Shown here in pieces: positions 29,722 through 38,753 of a stretch of DNA of 41,809 bases. Origin of the DNA: a virus. The stretch is from IMG/VR virus record IMGVR_UViG_3300035704_000013, positions 1-41,809 of that record; one strand, written 5' to 3'. How positions within the stretch are numbered: the first letter of the stretch is position 1; every line of letters starts with the position of its first letter. Position numbers and translations under genes: made by a program. The notes beneath the pieces are model-generated. The model did not search any database and was not told the origin of the DNA. It worked only from the letters and a program-made list of their open reading frames with translations.

Positions 29722-31631
29722 TGGGCCTGGTACTCGAACAAAAAACCTGGAACGCCTTCAAGGGCCGCATGACCAAGACGAATCTGGCGGCGGCGCCGGC
29801 GGACCATCTCCAGGTTGCGACCAACGTGCTGTTCGTGGGCGATGACATCATGCGCAAGCGCCCGGGCTACACGCTGGTCAAGAACGTGGGCTTTCAGCCT
29901 TCGCGCATCTTCGACTTCCGCCGGCAGAGCGACCAGGCTCAGTTCGTCTTCACCCAGGGCGCGGGCAAGATCTCGACGATGCCGTCCGATGGCTCGTCGC
30001 TGAATGCGCTTTCGACAACCGAAGACGTGAATGCAGTCTTCGATTTCGCGACGGACCTGTTCAGCTGCTACGGATCGAATGGAGTGAAGTCCTATCGCTT
30101 CGTCGACGTCGCCGGCGTGATGACGAAGTGGAGCTGGGGCATCGCTGCTCCGGGCACGGCGCCGACGATCGCAACTGGCGCTGGTTCGCTGACGCTGGTC
30201 CAGGGCAGGCAGTACGCGTGTTCTTATGTTTCAAAGTGGACCGACTCGCAAGGATCGACGCGGATCCACGTGGGACCGCCTTCGCCGCTTTCGGCACACA
30301 CCGGTCCGCAGACAAACGCGGTGATCACGGTGGGGGCGCTGGTGGCGTCGACGGATCCGCAGGTGACGCACATCTGGGTGTGGTCGACCAACGACGTTCC
30401 GGAGAACGCGACGTCTACGCTGGAATTCGCGGCCGAGATAACGAACGGCACCACCAGCTGGGGCGACACACTCTCCGACGATCTGCTCGATGACACGCGC
30501 CTCGCTCCGTACGACAACAACCCGGCGCCGGCCGGCACGATCGTGCTCGAGTATCAGGGCCGCATCGTGATCGCCGGCATTCCCGGCAAGCCGAATTTGG
30601 TGCAGGCCTCGGGGCTTGAGGAAGTGACCGTCGGAATTCCGCAGATGTCGTTCCCGGCGAGTGTGTTCTTCAACGTGCCCGGCGGAACAAAAGCAATCAA
30701 TGCAGGACTGGTTTTCAACCAGTCGTTGATGCTGTGCACGCCAGAGTACTGGTTCAACGTGAGTGGCTTCGATGCCTCGACGTTCCGTGAGCAGGACAAA
30801 ATCTTCTCGCCTGGCGCCGTCGGCAAAAAGGCCGTGTGCAGCTACGGCGGTTGGATGGCGTTCCTCGGTACCGACAAGAAGATCTGGGCGTGGGACAGCG
30901 TGAATCAACCGATCGAAGTGAGCTGGAAGATCGCCAGCACGCTGGGAAGCGCGCAGCTTTCGATGGAGTCGCTAAGTGATGCGTCTCTGGCGAATGCGGA
31001 GCTTCGCTTCCACAGCTTCGGCCGCTACAACGTGCTGATCATGCTGGCGTCGACGACGGCGAACCCTGACCACTTCGACTGGTGCGCGATGTGGGACGTG
31101 ACCGGCCTGCTGACCGGGCAGGGCGCGGACCAGACGCCGGCGGAAGCCGACGAGGTGTTCTCGCATGCGATCGTCGCCAGCGGCAACGTGGGCGTGGGCA
31201 ACACGCGCTACATCTTCCTGGGCGACAAACTGGGGAACGTCTATCGCTGGCCCGATGGATTCACCGATGCGGGGGTGAACTACACGCCCCTGGTAAGCGG
31301 GCACACGAGCGACCTGGACGCGCCTGAGACGGGCAAGCGCATGCGCTTCCTGGACCTGACGACTTCGCGCGCGGACGCGCTGCACTGCTTCAACCTGCAG
31401 GCCGCGGCGATGGATGGTGTGAACCCCGATGCCAAATCGACGGTGGTGAAAAAGATCGCAGTTCCCAACCCGAAGGGCGTGGACCCGACGCTGCTGCGCG
31501 GAATGCTCGAGCAGCAGAAGGGCACCTCCTTCGGAAAGATGCTGCGCTGGTGGATCACTTTCCCGACCGACGACAAGGACGCGGCGGTCGAGAAGATCGT
31601 AGCCAAGTACACGGCGGTAAACCAGCGATGA
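29721..31631 (+). CDS. Tail hub / DNA-stabilisation protein, P22 gp10-like (inferred)
   Basis: 636 aa from ATG 29721. Near-repeating beta motifs (DDIMRKRPGYTLVKNVG, RIFDFRRQSDQAQFVFTQGAGKI, GTIVLEYQGRIVIAG, SFGRYNVLIMLAS, RYIFLGDKLGNVYRWPDG) look like blades of a beta-propeller, as in the gp10 packaged-DNA stabilisation protein. The N-terminal MRKRPGY element is common in such tail hubs. It would seal the channel and carry the tail needle or fibres. Confidence 0.72.
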   Translation: MGLVLEQKTWNAFKGRMTKTNLAAAPADHLQVATNVLFVGDDIMRKRPGYTLVKNVGFQPSRIFDFRRQSDQAQFVFTQGAGKISTMPSDGSSLNALSTTEDVNAVFDFATDLFSCYGSNGVKSYRFVDVAGVMTKWSWGIAAPGTAPTIATGAGSLTLVQGRQYACSYVSKWTDSQGSTRIHVGPPSPLSAHTGPQTNAVITVGALVASTDPQVTHIWVWSTNDVPENATSTLEFAAEITNGTTSWGDTLSDDLLDDTRLAPYDNNPAPAGTIVLEYQGRIVIAGIPGKPNLVQASGLEEVTVGIPQMSFPASVFFNVPGGTKAINAGLVFNQSLMLCTPEYWFNVSGFDASTFREQDKIFSPGAVGKKAVCSYGGWMAFLGTDKKIWAWDSVNQPIEVSWKIASTLGSAQLSMESLSDASLANAELRFHSFGRYNVLIMLASTTANPDHFDWCAMWDVTGLLTGQGADQTPAEADEVFSHAIVASGNVGVGNTRYIFLGDKLGNVYRWPDGFTDAGVNYTPLVSGHTSDLDAPETGKRMRFLDLTTSRADALHCFNLQAAAMDGVNPDAKSTVVKKIAVPNPKGVDPTLLRGMLEQQKGTSFGKMLRWWITFPTDDKDAAVEKIVAKYTAVNQR

Positions 31632-33016
31632 GTCCGATCTTCGGCGGCAATGTCGCCATCAACCGCACATTGAACGAGATGTATCCGAACGCGCGGCGCG
31701 TGGCTTCGCGTTTCCTGAACCGCGCCGTGCGTGACCTGGTAGCGGAGTCGCTGCCGGACAACAGCGGCGTGCAGATCTCGCTCAAGGTGAACGACGACAC
31801 GCAACTCGGGTCGCTCGCCCTGGTCCGCAACACTTCGCCCGACCTTGGGACGGCGAAGGTGATCTCATCGTACGACGATGCTTCACTCAGCATCGGCTCC
31901 GAGCTGACGTACACGGACTCGGATCCGGCGATCGCCGGCCAGCGAGTGTTCTACTGGGCGCGCGCACTGTCCGCGGATGGTTCGGCCGAAGCGCATTTCG
32001 GACCCGCGATCGCGGGACTTTCACCCGATGCGGCGCCGAAGAACGATCCCCCGGCTGACTGGTCGGTGTGGAAAAGCGCTGCCGCCGCCAACGTCGTGAC
32101 GATCGGCGTGGAGATCCGCCCTGAGACTGGGACACAGCCGGACGTGATCCGCGTGTATGCCTCGGGATACCTGGGCGTGAGCGATTTCGTCGCAGTGGCC
32201 GACGGCGCGAACTGGCCCTTCAAGTTCACGATGATCGCAACCGGCGAGACGGTGACGCTCAAACTGGTAGCGATCTATGGCACGACACAATCGGCGTTCA
32301 CGTCGGCGCTGACGGTGACGCTGAACGCGGCGGCTACGGTGCCGGCGCGGATCCTGATCGCGGATGCCGAGGAGCTGACAACAGGTGTGCAGATCGGCTG
32401 GAGCGGCGGCGTCGAAGCGGACCTGACAACGTTCCAGATATGGCGTGCTGCGCGCGGCGCAGGCTTCGGCGCGGCGTCGAATATCGGCTCGGCGTCGGTG
32501 AGCGGGAACCAGCGCTACACGTTCTTGGATGCTTCCGGATTGACGGCCGCGTTCGAGTGGTACGTGGTGGCAGTGAACGCCGCCGGTTCCTCAGCTGCGA
32601 GTGATGCACTGGTGCCCGGGCAGATCATCTCGAGCGCGAACCTGCCGCCGAATGTGCCGAGCAACAACACCAACACAGCAACCGTCGATTCGATCGACGA
32701 TGGCGCCGGCCACGCGACGGTGCGTGTCTACGGCGCGGGCGGCGTGGGCTCGAGCTGGACCAGGCCGACCGGCTACGGCACTGAGACGTATCCGGCGCAC
32801 ACCTTCACCGGTAAGAGTTTTACAACGACGTACTTCGTGACCGTGAACCGCGCGAGCGGCAACTGGACAATCACGACCAGCTACCCCGACACCTTGCCTG
32901 ACGGCGAAGTATGGGCAGGAGCGGTGACGACGATCGATTCCGGCGGCACGGGCGGCACCAGTGGCGGCGGCGGAGGGGTCGGCGGCGTTGGCGGCATCCG
33001 CGGACCGCAGAATTAG
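31628..33016 (+). CDS. Tail protein with fibronectin-III-like domain
   Basis: 462 aa from ATG 31628 (ATGA overlap). The N-terminal part starts MSPIFGGNVAINRTLNEMYPNARRVASRFLNRA. The middle has beta-sandwich repeats; AAATVPARILIADAEELTTGVQIGWSGGVEADLTTFQIWRA...FEWYVVAVNAAGSSAAS is FnIII-like. The C-terminal end is a Gly-only linker (GGGGGVGGVGGIRG). Probably a tail appendage or fibre part lacking a signal peptide, in contrast to the gene at 16450. Confidence 0.7.
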   Translation: MSPIFGGNVAINRTLNEMYPNARRVASRFLNRAVRDLVAESLPDNSGVQISLKVNDDTQLGSLALVRNTSPDLGTAKVISSYDDASLSIGSELTYTDSDPAIAGQRVFYWARALSADGSAEAHFGPAIAGLSPDAAPKNDPPADWSVWKSAAAANVVTIGVEIRPETGTQPDVIRVYASGYLGVSDFVAVADGANWPFKFTMIATGETVTLKLVAIYGTTQSAFTSALTVTLNAAATVPARILIADAEELTTGVQIGWSGGVEADLTTFQIWRAARGAGFGAASNIGSASVSGNQRYTFLDASGLTAAFEWYVVAVNAAGSSAASDALVPGQIISSANLPPNVPSNNTNTATVDSIDDGAGHATVRVYGAGGVGSSWTRPTGYGTETYPAHTFTGKSFTTTYFVTVNRASGNWTITTSYPDTLPDGEVWAGAVTTIDSGGTGGTSGGGGGVGGVGGIRGPQN

Positions 33017-33024
33017 GACTGACG

Positions 33025-33324
33025 ATGGCAAAAGAGATCAGCAGAAGCTTCGACTCGCAGCAGCGCCGGATCATTGTGACCGTGGAAGACGCTTTCGGAC
33101 ATCAGTCCCAGGTCTCGATCTTCGTGACCAAGGACAAGTGTCCCAGCTGTGGCGGCGGGTACGCGATGAAGACGCAGACCGTGCAGACCGCGCAAATGGC
33201 GAGCCCGACAAGTGTGAGCGTGCCCGACGTCGACACCATCGTCCAGGGCGTGATCGCACAACTGGACGAGGATACAGCTACAGCACAGGCTGCTTTCGCC
33301 GCGGCGGGACAGGCGCAGTCGTGA
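33025..33324 (+). CDS. Small protein with one CxxC
   Basis: 99 aa from ATG 33025. SFDSQQRRIIVTVEDAFGHQSQVSIFV is a beta hairpin pair and DKCPSCGGGYAM a single CxxC. C-terminal Gln/Ala-rich helix (AQLDEDTATAQAAFAAAGQ). Role unknown; stop overlaps the next GTG. Confidence 0.65.
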   Translation: MAKEISRSFDSQQRRIIVTVEDAFGHQSQVSIFVTKDKCPSCGGGYAMKTQTVQTAQMASPTSVSVPDVDTIVQGVIAQLDEDTATAQAAFAAAGQAQS

Positions 33325-33725
33325 AGGTCACCTATCGCAAGGCGAGGCGCGAAGAGCTGACGCATTTGCAGCGGCGACTCGCCGAGAAGCGCGACGTCAC
33401 CGAGATCGTGCCGCTGGGCGAAGGCATCGTGTTCGTCGCCGAATACGAGAACAAGATCGTCGGCTTCGGCGCCGCACAGATGTACTGGAAGATCGAGCCG
33501 GTGATGCTCTTCGACGAATTCAAAAAGAAGGCACCACGCTCGGCGCGGCAACGCGCGACATATCTGCTGGCACGCGCACTTGATCACTGGATCAAAGAAT
33601 CGCCGGAGAACACCAGTGGCGTGCGGCGCTACTACTGCTTCATTCGCGATCGCGTGATGCAGAAGCTGGCACAGAGCTTTGGCATGTTTCGCATTTATAC
33701 GGGCGGCAAGTTCTTCGGCCGCTGA
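33321..33725 (+). CDS. GNAT-fold-like protein of the virion gene block
   Basis: 134 aa from GTG. VTYRKARREELTHLQRRLAEKRD, GIVFVAEYENKIVGFGAAQMYWKIEPVM and LARALDHWIKES...YCFIRDRVMQKLAQSFGMFRIYTGGKFFGR follow the strand-helix order of GNAT acetyltransferases, with the IVGFG strand and the distal aromatic end. The acetyl-CoA loop (Q/RxxGxG/A) is not clear, so it may be non-catalytic. GNAT-like proteins are known among internal proteins of T7-type phages. Moderate certainty. Confidence 0.65.
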   Translation: MKVTYRKARREELTHLQRRLAEKRDVTEIVPLGEGIVFVAEYENKIVGFGAAQMYWKIEPVMLFDEFKKKAPRSARQRATYLLARALDHWIKESPENTSGVRRYYCFIRDRVMQKLAQSFGMFRIYTGGKFFGR

Positions 33726-33751
33726 CAACCGATTTCAGCACTGATTCTCTG

Positions 33752-33775
33752 AGGCGCACTACGGTGCGCCTTTTT
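33752..33775 (+). terminator. Intrinsic terminator before the internal virion genes
   Basis: Perfect 8-bp stem AGGCGCAC/GTGCGCCT (33752-33759 with 33764-33771), loop TACG, then TTTTT-type run and CATTGGGAGCGAC, which supplies the next ribosome site. Confidence 0.9.
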
Positions 33776-33788
33776 CATTGGGAGCGAC

Positions 33789-34424
33789 ATGGGCGGCAAA
33801 CCTCAACAAGTGAACAGCGCGCAGGCCTCGCAGGCGAACGCCGGCGCACAAGCGGCATCGCAGGCGGAAGCGAACCTGTCGAACCAGAACGCGTCCGAAC
33901 AGAAGCTGATGTTCAACAACCTGTTCGGCGCCGACGGCAAGAGCGGATCGATGGGCCAGTTCATGGACCCGAAGTCGATGAACGTGACCCAGCCGACTGG
34001 TGCTTACGCGACCGAGTATAAGAACGCGACGAACCAGGCGGCGCAGGGCTACGCGAACCAGCGCGGTGCACTCTCGCGTGCATGGGGCGGGACCAGCGGG
34101 TCGATGCTTCCCAACGGCTTCCAGGCGCAGCAGCAGAACCAGTTGTCGCGATCGCAGGCCGACAACAAGGGCGCGATGTTCTCCGATTACACGGACCGCG
34201 CCCACCAGGACGCAGTCCAGAACTTCTGGAACGCGAACAACATTGCCAGCGGCCAGGCAGCGAGCAGCGGACAGACTGCGCAGGCCGCCGGCGCCTCGGC
34301 CGGCAACATCGAGGACGGCATTTACGGTACCGCCGGAAAACAGGCGCAGGGATCCGGCTTCTTCAATTCACTGCTCGGCGCCGCCGGCATGGTCGGCAAC
34401 GGCGCGATGCAGCGCAAGTGGTAG
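33789..34424 (+). CDS. Internal virion (ejection) protein, small
   Basis: 211 aa, rich in Gln, Ala, Asn and Ser (VNSAQASQANAGAQAASQAEANLSNQN; GQAASSGQTAQAAGASAGNIEDG), with GYANQRGALSRAWGGTSG in the middle. Such Ala/Gln-rich, low-Cys proteins upstream of two larger ones fit the gp7/gp14-type ejection proteins of short-tailed phages, which form a channel through the host envelope. GGGAG lies 5 nt before the ATG. Confidence 0.7.
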   Translation: MGGKPQQVNSAQASQANAGAQAASQAEANLSNQNASEQKLMFNNLFGADGKSGSMGQFMDPKSMNVTQPTGAYATEYKNATNQAAQGYANQRGALSRAWGGTSGSMLPNGFQAQQQNQLSRSQADNKGAMFSDYTDRAHQDAVQNFWNANNIASGQAASSGQTAQAAGASAGNIEDGIYGTAGKQAQGSGFFNSLLGAAGMVGNGAMQRKW

Positions 34425-34435
34425 CGGAGGACTAG

Positions 34436-36238
34436 ATGGCACTGCAAAGCATGATTCAGAAGTTCTTTGATCCGAACGATCCCTCGACGTGGGGCGTGGA
34501 CCAGGGGAACGCACCACAGTCTTCGGCTCAGGTGCCTGATGCGCCAGCGGCGCAGGGCGGCTTCTATAACGCGCAACCGGAAACGCCCGCGCCGGGCTCG
34601 ATTGCTGCAGCCTATTCGGGCCCAGCTCAGCCACAACAGACGCCGAGCTTTGATGACTTCAAGGCGCAGAATCCGAACGCCGCCAATGCTTACATGCCGC
34701 CGCGGCCGGTGACGCCGTTCGATCGTCCGACGGATGCAGCAACAGGAAAGCCGATGACCGCGGACCAGGTGCGCGCGTCTTCTGATCCGAACGTGAACAC
34801 GTGGTCCAACCGGCACACTGGTTTGCGCCGCGGACTGGCGGACGTGTTCGCGGGACTGACGGAATACGCCGGCGATCGCTCCGGGCATCCTGGCCAGGGC
34901 GTGGCAATGGTCGAGAACATGAACGCCGAGGACCAGGCGCAGCGCCAGTACGACGCGAATGCTCCGAAGCTGCGCGCCGCGGCCGACCAGCAGGCGTATA
35001 GCGCAAACCTCGGCAATCAGCAGCGCGCGGGCGACATTGCGCGCAACACGGCCGACACCAATCTTACGAATCAGCAGACGGAAAACCTGAAGCTGAACCC
35101 GCCTGGAAAGGCGCAATTCCTGAAGGAGTTCGCGGACCGCGTCGGCGCCGGCGAAGATGACCCCAAGGCGCTCTTTGGAGAATATGCAGCGCGGGCGCCG
35201 TATGCCCACGTCACGCGTGAGGACCTGATCAATGTCCTGAACACCACGCCGATTCATCCGCCAGCTGCAAAGATCGGGCCGCAAGGCATCGCCGAGCCCC
35301 TCAAGTATGGCGGCAGGATCTGGAACGGCACCGAACCCGATGCACCGGAAGAGGTGAAGCGCGCCTTCACGACGGCGAAGCCGGTTGAAGCCACGATCCA
35401 CCAGAACAAGCTTCAGGAGCAGGCCGCCTCGCGATCGAACATCGTGCTGAAGAACGATCTTCAGAACGGCCCACTCGGCAAGATCGACATTCCGCAGGGT
35501 GTGAGCGGCGAGGCAGCGCTCCAGAATCTGGATCCGGGAACCGCAGCAGCGGTGCGCATGATCGGCGATGGCAAAGCCGATTTCTCGACGTTCACGAGCC
35601 GCATGCAGCCGCAGGCGAAGACCAACCTCGCCGCGCTGGTGCATGCCTACAACCCTGACTTCGACCAGGCGACGTTCGCGGTCCGCAAGGGAGTACAGGA
35701 AGACCTGACGAGCGGTGGAAAATCGAACACCATCCTGGCCTACAACACTTCGCTGAAGCACCTCGATTCGTTCCTGAAGGTTGCCGCCAAGCTGGGGAAC
35801 GGTGACTTTACTCCGATGAACGAGTTGAGCCAGGCGATCGGCTTGAAGTTCGGCAGTGACGCTTCCACCAACTTCGCTCTGGCCCGCGATTTCTTCTCTG
35901 GTGAAGTAGGCAAGGCTGCGGCCGGGACAACGGCGACACAAGCCGAACGCCAGGAGATCTCGGACAAGATCAGCCGCGCGAGTTCATGGACTCAGCTACA
36001 AGGCGCCGCGGCGACCGCAAAGGACTTCCTCGAGGGCAAGCGCAGCGCGATGCAGCACCAGGCCGAGCAGGGCCTTAAAGGAAAAGCCGACTTCGGCGAC
36101 GCAAACAATTCACCGAACGCTCCGGCGCCACAGACGCACGTCTTCAGCTTGGGCGCGTGGAAGAAAGCGAACCCGAACGGGGATGTGAACGCCGCGAAAG
36201 TCGCGGCCCAAGCTCAGGGCTATCAGGTAGCACAGTAA
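34436..36238 (+). CDS. Internal virion (ejection) protein, medium
   Basis: 600 aa. N-terminal Pro/Ala/Gln-rich part (MALQSMIQKFFDPNDPSTWG), then helices (GLRRGLADVFAGLTEYAGDRSGHPGQGVAMVENMNAEDQAQRQYD), and a long helical C-terminal domain (LKHLDSFLKVAAKLGNGDFTPMNELSQAIGLKFG). Consistent with the gp20/gp15-type ejection proteins; direct similarity cannot be checked here. TAATG junction with the next gene. Confidence 0.65.
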   Translation: MALQSMIQKFFDPNDPSTWGVDQGNAPQSSAQVPDAPAAQGGFYNAQPETPAPGSIAAAYSGPAQPQQTPSFDDFKAQNPNAANAYMPPRPVTPFDRPTDAATGKPMTADQVRASSDPNVNTWSNRHTGLRRGLADVFAGLTEYAGDRSGHPGQGVAMVENMNAEDQAQRQYDANAPKLRAAADQQAYSANLGNQQRAGDIARNTADTNLTNQQTENLKLNPPGKAQFLKEFADRVGAGEDDPKALFGEYAARAPYAHVTREDLINVLNTTPIHPPAAKIGPQGIAEPLKYGGRIWNGTEPDAPEEVKRAFTTAKPVEATIHQNKLQEQAASRSNIVLKNDLQNGPLGKIDIPQGVSGEAALQNLDPGTAAAVRMIGDGKADFSTFTSRMQPQAKTNLAALVHAYNPDFDQATFAVRKGVQEDLTSGGKSNTILAYNTSLKHLDSFLKVAAKLGNGDFTPMNELSQAIGLKFGSDASTNFALARDFFSGEVGKAAAGTTATQAERQEISDKISRASSWTQLQGAAATAKDFLEGKRSAMQHQAEQGLKGKADFGDANNSPNAPAPQTHVFSLGAWKKANPNGDVNAAKVAAQAQGYQVAQ

Positions 36239-38259
36239 TGCCTCCACAAAAGCAGCAGATCGACATCTCCGCAGGCCTGGTGCCGGCGCCATCGGCGAGC
36301 ACGACTCCGAATTCCGGAGTCGACATCTCGGCGGGACTTGTCCCGGCGAACTCACAGCCGCCGGCGACAAACGCGAATCCCCCACAGAAAGGCATGCTCG
36401 CACGTGCGTGGGAATGGGCGACAACGCCGCATCCGGAATACACGGCGCCGGACGCTTCGGCGACGTCGCGCGCGGTGAACAGCTTTGGGCAAAACTTTGG
36501 CGTGCCGAATCGCATGGCTGATTACGTGGAAGGACCGGCGGACCTGATCTCGCACCCCATCGATTCGACCAAGCTTCTGCTCCAGTCGGTGGGCGATGCG
36601 CAGCAGCAGACATTCAACAAGGCGAAGGAAGCGTACGCAAAGCCGGGCGTGATGAACAAACTCGATGCGCTCGGGTACGGCATTGAGTCGCTGATCCCCG
36701 TGGCCGGACCGGCCGCGGCAAGTAATGGCGAGAAGTGGGCGAGCGGGGATCTCGCCGGCGCGTTTGGTGGGACCGCCGGACTCACGGCCGGAATGTTGGC
36801 ACCTTCGCACGAACAAGTACGTGCGAACGTGGTCGATGCTGCATCGGGCGCCGCGAACAAGGTGAACCCGCGCGGCATGTTAGCGAAAAGGATGGCCGAA
36901 GTGCCGCCTGGCGAGCAGTTCTCGCGAGGCGAGGTATATGACGCCGCCACGAAAAACGGGATCAACCTAGATCTGGCCGATGCGACCGATGCAGGACCAA
37001 TAGAGGCTGCGAAGAAAGCGAACAGTGTTTCGACATTCGGAAAGGGCGTGATCAAGGGCAATGCGAAGAACAACGCAGTTGCCCTCGACCAGTGGGGCAG
37101 CAAGCTCCTGAACGAAATTCACCCCGAGGCGATGACCGAGGAGCAGCTCGGCAATCTGGCTATCCAGAAGCTGAAGGCACAACAGCAGGAGATGTACGAC
37201 TCCGCCGGCGAGGCGATTCAACAGGCCGATAAGACGGTGGGTGGCGCGCGCCCCGATAAAACCACAATTCAAAAGGCAGCGAAAGCGATAGTCGACGAGT
37301 GGGAGCCAACGGTAAACGACTTCCCGGAAGTCGTGCCGAAAGACGTGTGGCGACTGATGAAATCTCTCGCTGCGCCTGAGGGCGGCACCACTCCTGATGG
37401 CTTGACCTGGAAAGAGTTCGTCGACGCGAAAAAGCCAGCCGCACTGCAGGCTGTCGGCAGCGAGGCAAAGGCCATGCGGCTCTTGCAGCAGCAGTGGCAG
37501 GACCTGGGCGGCGGCGACACTGTGCCCCTGCGTAAGCCACTCACGTGGACCAAGGCCGACAAGCTGAGCTCCTACATGATGCGAGAAGCCCAGACCCCGA
37601 ACATCGTGGGCACTCCTGGCGAGGGCATGATGAAGACGATGTCGGGGACGATCCGCAAGGCGATGGCCGATTCCGCAGGAAAGCTCTCGCCACTTGATCA
37701 GGCGAGCTTTGAGAAGGGAACGCGGATTTGGGGCCTGATGAAAGACACGTTCGACAATCCGCAGCACCCGTTCTATTCCATCGTGCGCGCGAAAGACGGA
37801 ACCACTGCCGCGAACACACTGGCAAGCCTGAAGCCGGAATACGTACGTCAGCTTCAGCAGGCAATGGGGCCGGACTTTCCTGCTTATCAGCGGCTGGTTG
37901 CGCGTCGATTCCTGGATCCGAAAAACACGGGGATGTTCGATTTCAAGAACCTGGATACGCGGATGTCGCGCGCGAACCAGGAGCGCACTGCTGTTGCGTT
38001 GACGCAGGAGCAATCGCGCGAGTTGGGACTGATGGGCAAGGTCGCTTCGAAGGTGACGTCCGACGTAAACCCGTCGGGTACCGCGAAAGCCGGAGGGCCA
38101 CTCATTGAAGGCGGATTGCTCTTTACTCACCCGCCTGCAGGAGCTGCGCTGATCGGGGGCAACTACGCCTCCGCGAAGGCAATCACCAGCCCGCGAGTCG
38201 TGCGGTACTTGACGCAGCCGAAGCGCGGTTCGATCGGGCAGGCATTCTCGAAGAAGTAG
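36238..38259 (+). CDS. Internal virion (ejection) protein, large
   Basis: 673 aa from ATG 36238. Two short direct repeats open it (IDISAGLVPAPS and VDISAGLVPANS). It continues with helices and Gly/Ala-rich stretches (GYGIESLIPVAGPAAASNG, FGGTAGLTAGMLAP, IEGGLLFTHPPAGAALIGGNYASAKAI) that could insert in membranes. Last gene of the rightward structural block and the third of the set, matching the gp16-type of P22-like phages by place and composition. No transglycosylase motif recognised. Confidence 0.65.
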   Translation: MPPQKQQIDISAGLVPAPSASTTPNSGVDISAGLVPANSQPPATNANPPQKGMLARAWEWATTPHPEYTAPDASATSRAVNSFGQNFGVPNRMADYVEGPADLISHPIDSTKLLLQSVGDAQQQTFNKAKEAYAKPGVMNKLDALGYGIESLIPVAGPAAASNGEKWASGDLAGAFGGTAGLTAGMLAPSHEQVRANVVDAASGAANKVNPRGMLAKRMAEVPPGEQFSRGEVYDAATKNGINLDLADATDAGPIEAAKKANSVSTFGKGVIKGNAKNNAVALDQWGSKLLNEIHPEAMTEEQLGNLAIQKLKAQQQEMYDSAGEAIQQADKTVGGARPDKTTIQKAAKAIVDEWEPTVNDFPEVVPKDVWRLMKSLAAPEGGTTPDGLTWKEFVDAKKPAALQAVGSEAKAMRLLQQQWQDLGGGDTVPLRKPLTWTKADKLSSYMMREAQTPNIVGTPGEGMMKTMSGTIRKAMADSAGKLSPLDQASFEKGTRIWGLMKDTFDNPQHPFYSIVRAKDGTTAANTLASLKPEYVRQLQQAMGPDFPAYQRLVARRFLDPKNTGMFDFKNLDTRMSRANQERTAVALTQEQSRELGLMGKVASKVTSDVNPSGTAKAGGPLIEGGLLFTHPPAGAALIGGNYASAKAITSPRVVRYLTQPKRGSIGQAFSKK

Positions 38260-38261
38260 CT

Positions 38262-38372
38262 CTACTTCCTGCGATCGATTCGCTCGTCACGGAACTCCGA
38301 GATGAGCAGCATTAGAAACGCTACAGCGATAGCGCCGATCGTGATCGTCATAGCCCGGAAAATCCCCCGCAC
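38262..38372 (-). CDS. Small single-span membrane peptide on the minus strand
   Basis: GTG at 38372 gives 36 aa and ATG at 38351 gives 29 aa. MTITIGAIAVAFLMLLISEF is one clear transmembrane helix and is followed by a charged tail (RDERIDRRK). It converges on the last virion gene, with stops 3 nt apart. No strong Shine-Dalgarno. It could be a lysogenic membrane factor (superinfection exclusion or toxin-like) or a chance frame. The space 38373-38423 upstream holds a GTAAAA/TTTTAC dyad. Confidence 0.45.
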   Translation of the reverse strand: MRGIFRAMTITIGAIAVAFLMLLISEFRDERIDRRK

Positions 38373-38423
38373 GAATTGTGGCCTGCTACTCACGCCAAGT
38401 CCAGTAAAAATGCGGGTTTTACG

Positions 38424-38451
38424 ATGACAAAGTTTGTCACTCGGCTACAAT
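38424..38451 (+). promoter_or_regulatory. Promoter with an overlapping palindromic operator
   Basis: -35 ATGACA (38424-38429), 16-bp spacer, -10 TACAAT (38446-38451). The perfect 15-bp dyad TGACAAA-G-TTTGTCA (38425-38439) covers the -35 box. Transcription would start at about 38457-38458, on the ATG of the next gene. Confidence 0.65.
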
Positions 38452-38457
38452 CCAGGC

Positions 38458-38748
38458 ATGACGCGGGAGATTAGGACCTACCTGGAGATCGCCGACATTC
38501 TCGGCCTCGATCTCGAATGCCAGCAGTGTCACACGCACATCACCGTCTCGATCAGCGAAGCCGCACAGCTGCCAACCCACTGTCCCAACTGCCGGCGGCT
38601 GATGCTCGATCGTGAGCATTCCCCTGACAACAAGAACGTGAGTGATCTGCTGGAGCAGGTTCGACACATGCTGTCGTGGGAGCGCGAGGAATCGTCGCGG
38701 AGTCGCGCCAAGATTCGCCTGCTGGTCAGCACACCCGAAGAGAAATAA
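38458..38748 (+). CDS. Zinc-ribbon protein, candidate lysogeny regulator, possibly leaderless
   Basis: 96 aa from ATG 38458. Helical start (MTREIRTYLEIADILGLDLECQQCHTHITVS), then HCPNCRRLML: two CxxC pairs that would hold one zinc. C-terminal coiled-coil-like tail (VSDLLEQVRHMLSWEREESSRSRAK). No Shine-Dalgarno upstream, and the -10 box ends 6 nt before the ATG, so the mRNA may be leaderless, as for lambda cI from PRM. The dyad over its promoter suggests autoregulation. Its place between virion genes and integrase fits a lysogenically expressed gene; no standard CI-like HTH is present. Confidence 0.65.
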   Translation: MTREIRTYLEIADILGLDLECQQCHTHITVSISEAAQLPTHCPNCRRLMLDREHSPDNKNVSDLLEQVRHMLSWEREESSRSRAKIRLLVSTPEEK

Positions 38749-38753
38749 AAACG

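Noticed and set aside
34322-35941. 539-codon minus-strand frame opposite the medium internal virion protein
   Set aside because: Arg- and Leu-rich shadow; the plus-strand gene has operon junctions and a coherent composition.
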